Assembly (NCBI GenBank): GCA_938003665.1
Contig: CALKYI010000315.1
Location: 1 to 6,016, forward strand
Direction of reading: 5' to 3'
Length of the DNA: 6,016 nucleotides
Origin: an uncultured Flavobacteriales bacterium
GTDB taxonomy: Bacteria > Bacteroidota > Bacteroidia > Flavobacteriales_D > Sanyastnellaceae
Below, piece after piece: positions 5,203-6,016 of the stretch. Below the pieces are notes generated by a model. It did not search any database, was not told the origin of the DNA, and saw nothing but the letters and a program-made list of their open reading frames with translations. Position numbers and translations under genes: made by a program. How positions within the stretch are numbered: the first letter of the stretch is position 1; each line of letters starts with the position of its first letter.

Positions 5203-5903
5203 TTGCACGTCCCACCATCCTCATCACCGGCGCCACCAAAGGCATCGGCCGCGCCCTCGTCGAACGCTTCGCAGCGTCAGCCGGCGAACTGCACCTCGTG
5301 GCACGCAATGCCCGGGACCTCGAAACGCTGCAGAAAAAGCTGCAATCGGATGACTGCCGTGTCCACGTGTACCCAGCGGATTTGAGCAAGCCCGCAGAGG
5401 TCGCGGCCTTGGTGGACAGCTTGCGCTCGAACATGGATGCCTTGCACCTGCTCATCAATAACGCTGGCGTGTATCTGCCGGGTCAATTGCTCAGCGAACC
5501 CGCCGGTAATTTGGATTATATGATGCAACTTAACGTGTTGTCGCACTATGAGTTAGTGCGTGGTCTTCACGGGAAGATGCCCGCGGGTTCCCACCTGATC
5601 CACATGGCTTCTGTCGCCTCGCGCAAGCTCTTCACGGGCAAGCCGTCGTACAGTATCAGCAAGCACGCCCAAGGCGCCCTCACCGAAGCTTTCCGTCACG
5701 AGCTGCGGCCGCTCGGCATTCGCGTCACCAACGTCATGCCCGGCCCCACCTGGAGCGCCTCCTGGGAAGGTGTCGAATTCCCGGAGAACCGACTGCTCGA
5801 TGCCAAGCACATCGCTGAGGCGGTGTGGCAGGCGTGGCAACTCCCGCCTGAAGCGGTGATGGAAGAGCTCGTAATCCGCCCGTTTGAGGGGGATATCGAC
5901 TGA
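5199..5903 (+). CDS. SDR family NAD(P)-dependent oxidoreductase
   Basis: This 234-residue classical short-chain dehydrogenase/reductase has a Rossmann fold and is cytosolic. The cofactor loop is TGATKGIG (10-17). R36 after the second strand (LVARN) favours NADPH. D61 contacts the adenine, and NNAG is at 87-90. The catalytic tetrad is N112 (LNVLS), S138 (MASVAS), Y151 and K155 (YSISK), followed by PG at 181-182. Every key residue is present, so it should be active. It is the last gene of the operon, its ATG overlapping the FolB-cupin stop (ATGA, 5199-5202). Context suggests a pterin-type carbonyl substrate, as for sepiapterin reductase or FolM. However, the glycine loop is the ordinary TGxxxGIG, not the TGxxxRxG of pteridine reductase/FolM, so orthology to FolM is unlikely. 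Substrate unassigned. Confidence 0.92.
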   Translation: MIARPTILITGATKGIGRALVERFAASAGELHLVARNARDLETLQKKLQSDDCRVHVYPADLSKPAEVAALVDSLRSNMDALHLLINNAGVYLPGQLLSEPAGNLDYMMQLNVLSHYELVRGLHGKMPAGSHLIHMASVASRKLFTGKPSYSISKHAQGALTEAFRHELRPLGIRVTNVMPGPTWSASWEGVEFPENRLLDAKHIAEAVWQAWQLPPEAVMEELVIRPFEGDID

Positions 5904-5934
5904 GGAAAAACTTGAAGAAATCGCGTGAATAACT

Positions 5935-5958
5935 GCCGGCCTTTTGAAGGCGACCGGC
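5935..5958 (+). terminator. Bulged hairpin after the SDR gene, possible weak terminator
   Basis: GCCG (5935-5938) plus GCCTT (5939-5943) can pair with AAGGC (5947-5951) plus CGGC (5955-5958), around a TTG loop and a three-base bulge. It begins 31 bases after the SDR stop, in the 81-base gap before the exonuclease gene. No T-run follows it, so it may slow or protect the operon's 3' end rather than terminate transcription efficiently. The rest of the gap shows only a near-match to the -7 consensus, TAGTTTCG at 5973-5980, with no TTG at proper spacing. Confidence 0.3.
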
Positions 5959-5984
5959 CGATTGCGAATGCGTAGTTTCGAGGG

Positions 5985-6016
5985 ATGTTTTTGATTTACG
6001 ATACGGAGACGACGGG
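5985..6016 (+). CDS. N-terminus of a DEDD-type 3'-5' exonuclease (partial)
   Basis: Only ten complete codons and part of the eleventh fit before the window ends, reading MFLIYDTETT and then G. A hydrophobic first strand followed by DTETTG is the ExoI motif of DnaQ-like exonucleases; D6 and E8 are the first two metal-binding acids. Bacteroidota commonly encode stand-alone exonucleases that begin this way. The ATG follows GAGGG directly, too close for a normal ribosome binding site. Whether it is a proofreading epsilon homologue or another DnaQ-family nuclease needs the missing sequence. Confidence 0.75.
   Translation, partial: MFLIYDTETT

Noticed and set aside
5973..5980. TAGTTTCG as a promoter for the exonuclease gene
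   Set aside because: It has one mismatch to TAnnTTTG and no TTG at 19-21 bases upstream; the nearest TTG is 26 bases away and lies in the hairpin loop.

Overview
The window looks like chromosomal core sequence from a member of the Bacteroidota with a fairly GC-rich genome. Four observations support this. Two promoters match the Bacteroidota -7 consensus TAnnTTTG exactly. No gene start has a convincing Shine-Dalgarno sequence. Ribosomal protein S16 carries a long A/E-rich C-terminal extension of the kind seen in this phylum. The fragment at the left edge ends like a type IX secretion (T9SS) sorting tail. I cannot place it below phylum. There are no RNA genes, insertion sequences, CRISPR arrays or phage genes.

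Layout. Bases 1-127 (+) are the 3' end of a gene, possibly for a T9SS-exported protein. It converges, with one base between the stop codons, on a minus-strand block: rpsP (ribosomal protein S16), then rimM (16S/30S maturation factor), then a PIN-PhoH ATPase. rpsP has a strong Bacteroidota-type promoter at 3129-3159. A textbook hairpin plus U-tract lies between rpsP and rimM and probably limits read-through into rimM. The PhoH gene has its own -7-like element. The last ~90 residues of S16 are an EEAPAEEAPAAEAAA-type tandem repeat.

From 3237 rightward, four plus-strand genes are linked stop-to-start by three successive 4-base ATGA overlaps. They encode a stand-alone RibD C-terminal/DHFR-fold reductase, a CYTH-domain triphosphate-binding protein, a dihydroneopterin aldolase (FolB/FolX) domain fused to a cupin, and a short-chain dehydrogenase/reductase (SDR). 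The FolB domain keeps all four residues corresponding to the known catalytic set, three of them at exact spacing. After an 81-base gap the window ends in the first codons of a DEDD-type 3'-5' exonuclease (MFLIYDTETTG).

Main point of interest. The plus-strand operon puts a pterin-type aldolase/epimerase, a DHFR-fold reductase, an SDR and a triphosphate-tunnel protein under one translationally coupled transcript. I infer that it could be a pterin-processing module acting on dihydroneopterin (triphosphate), with the fused cupin as the least expected part. The domains are read from the sequence. The joint pathway is a hypothesis.
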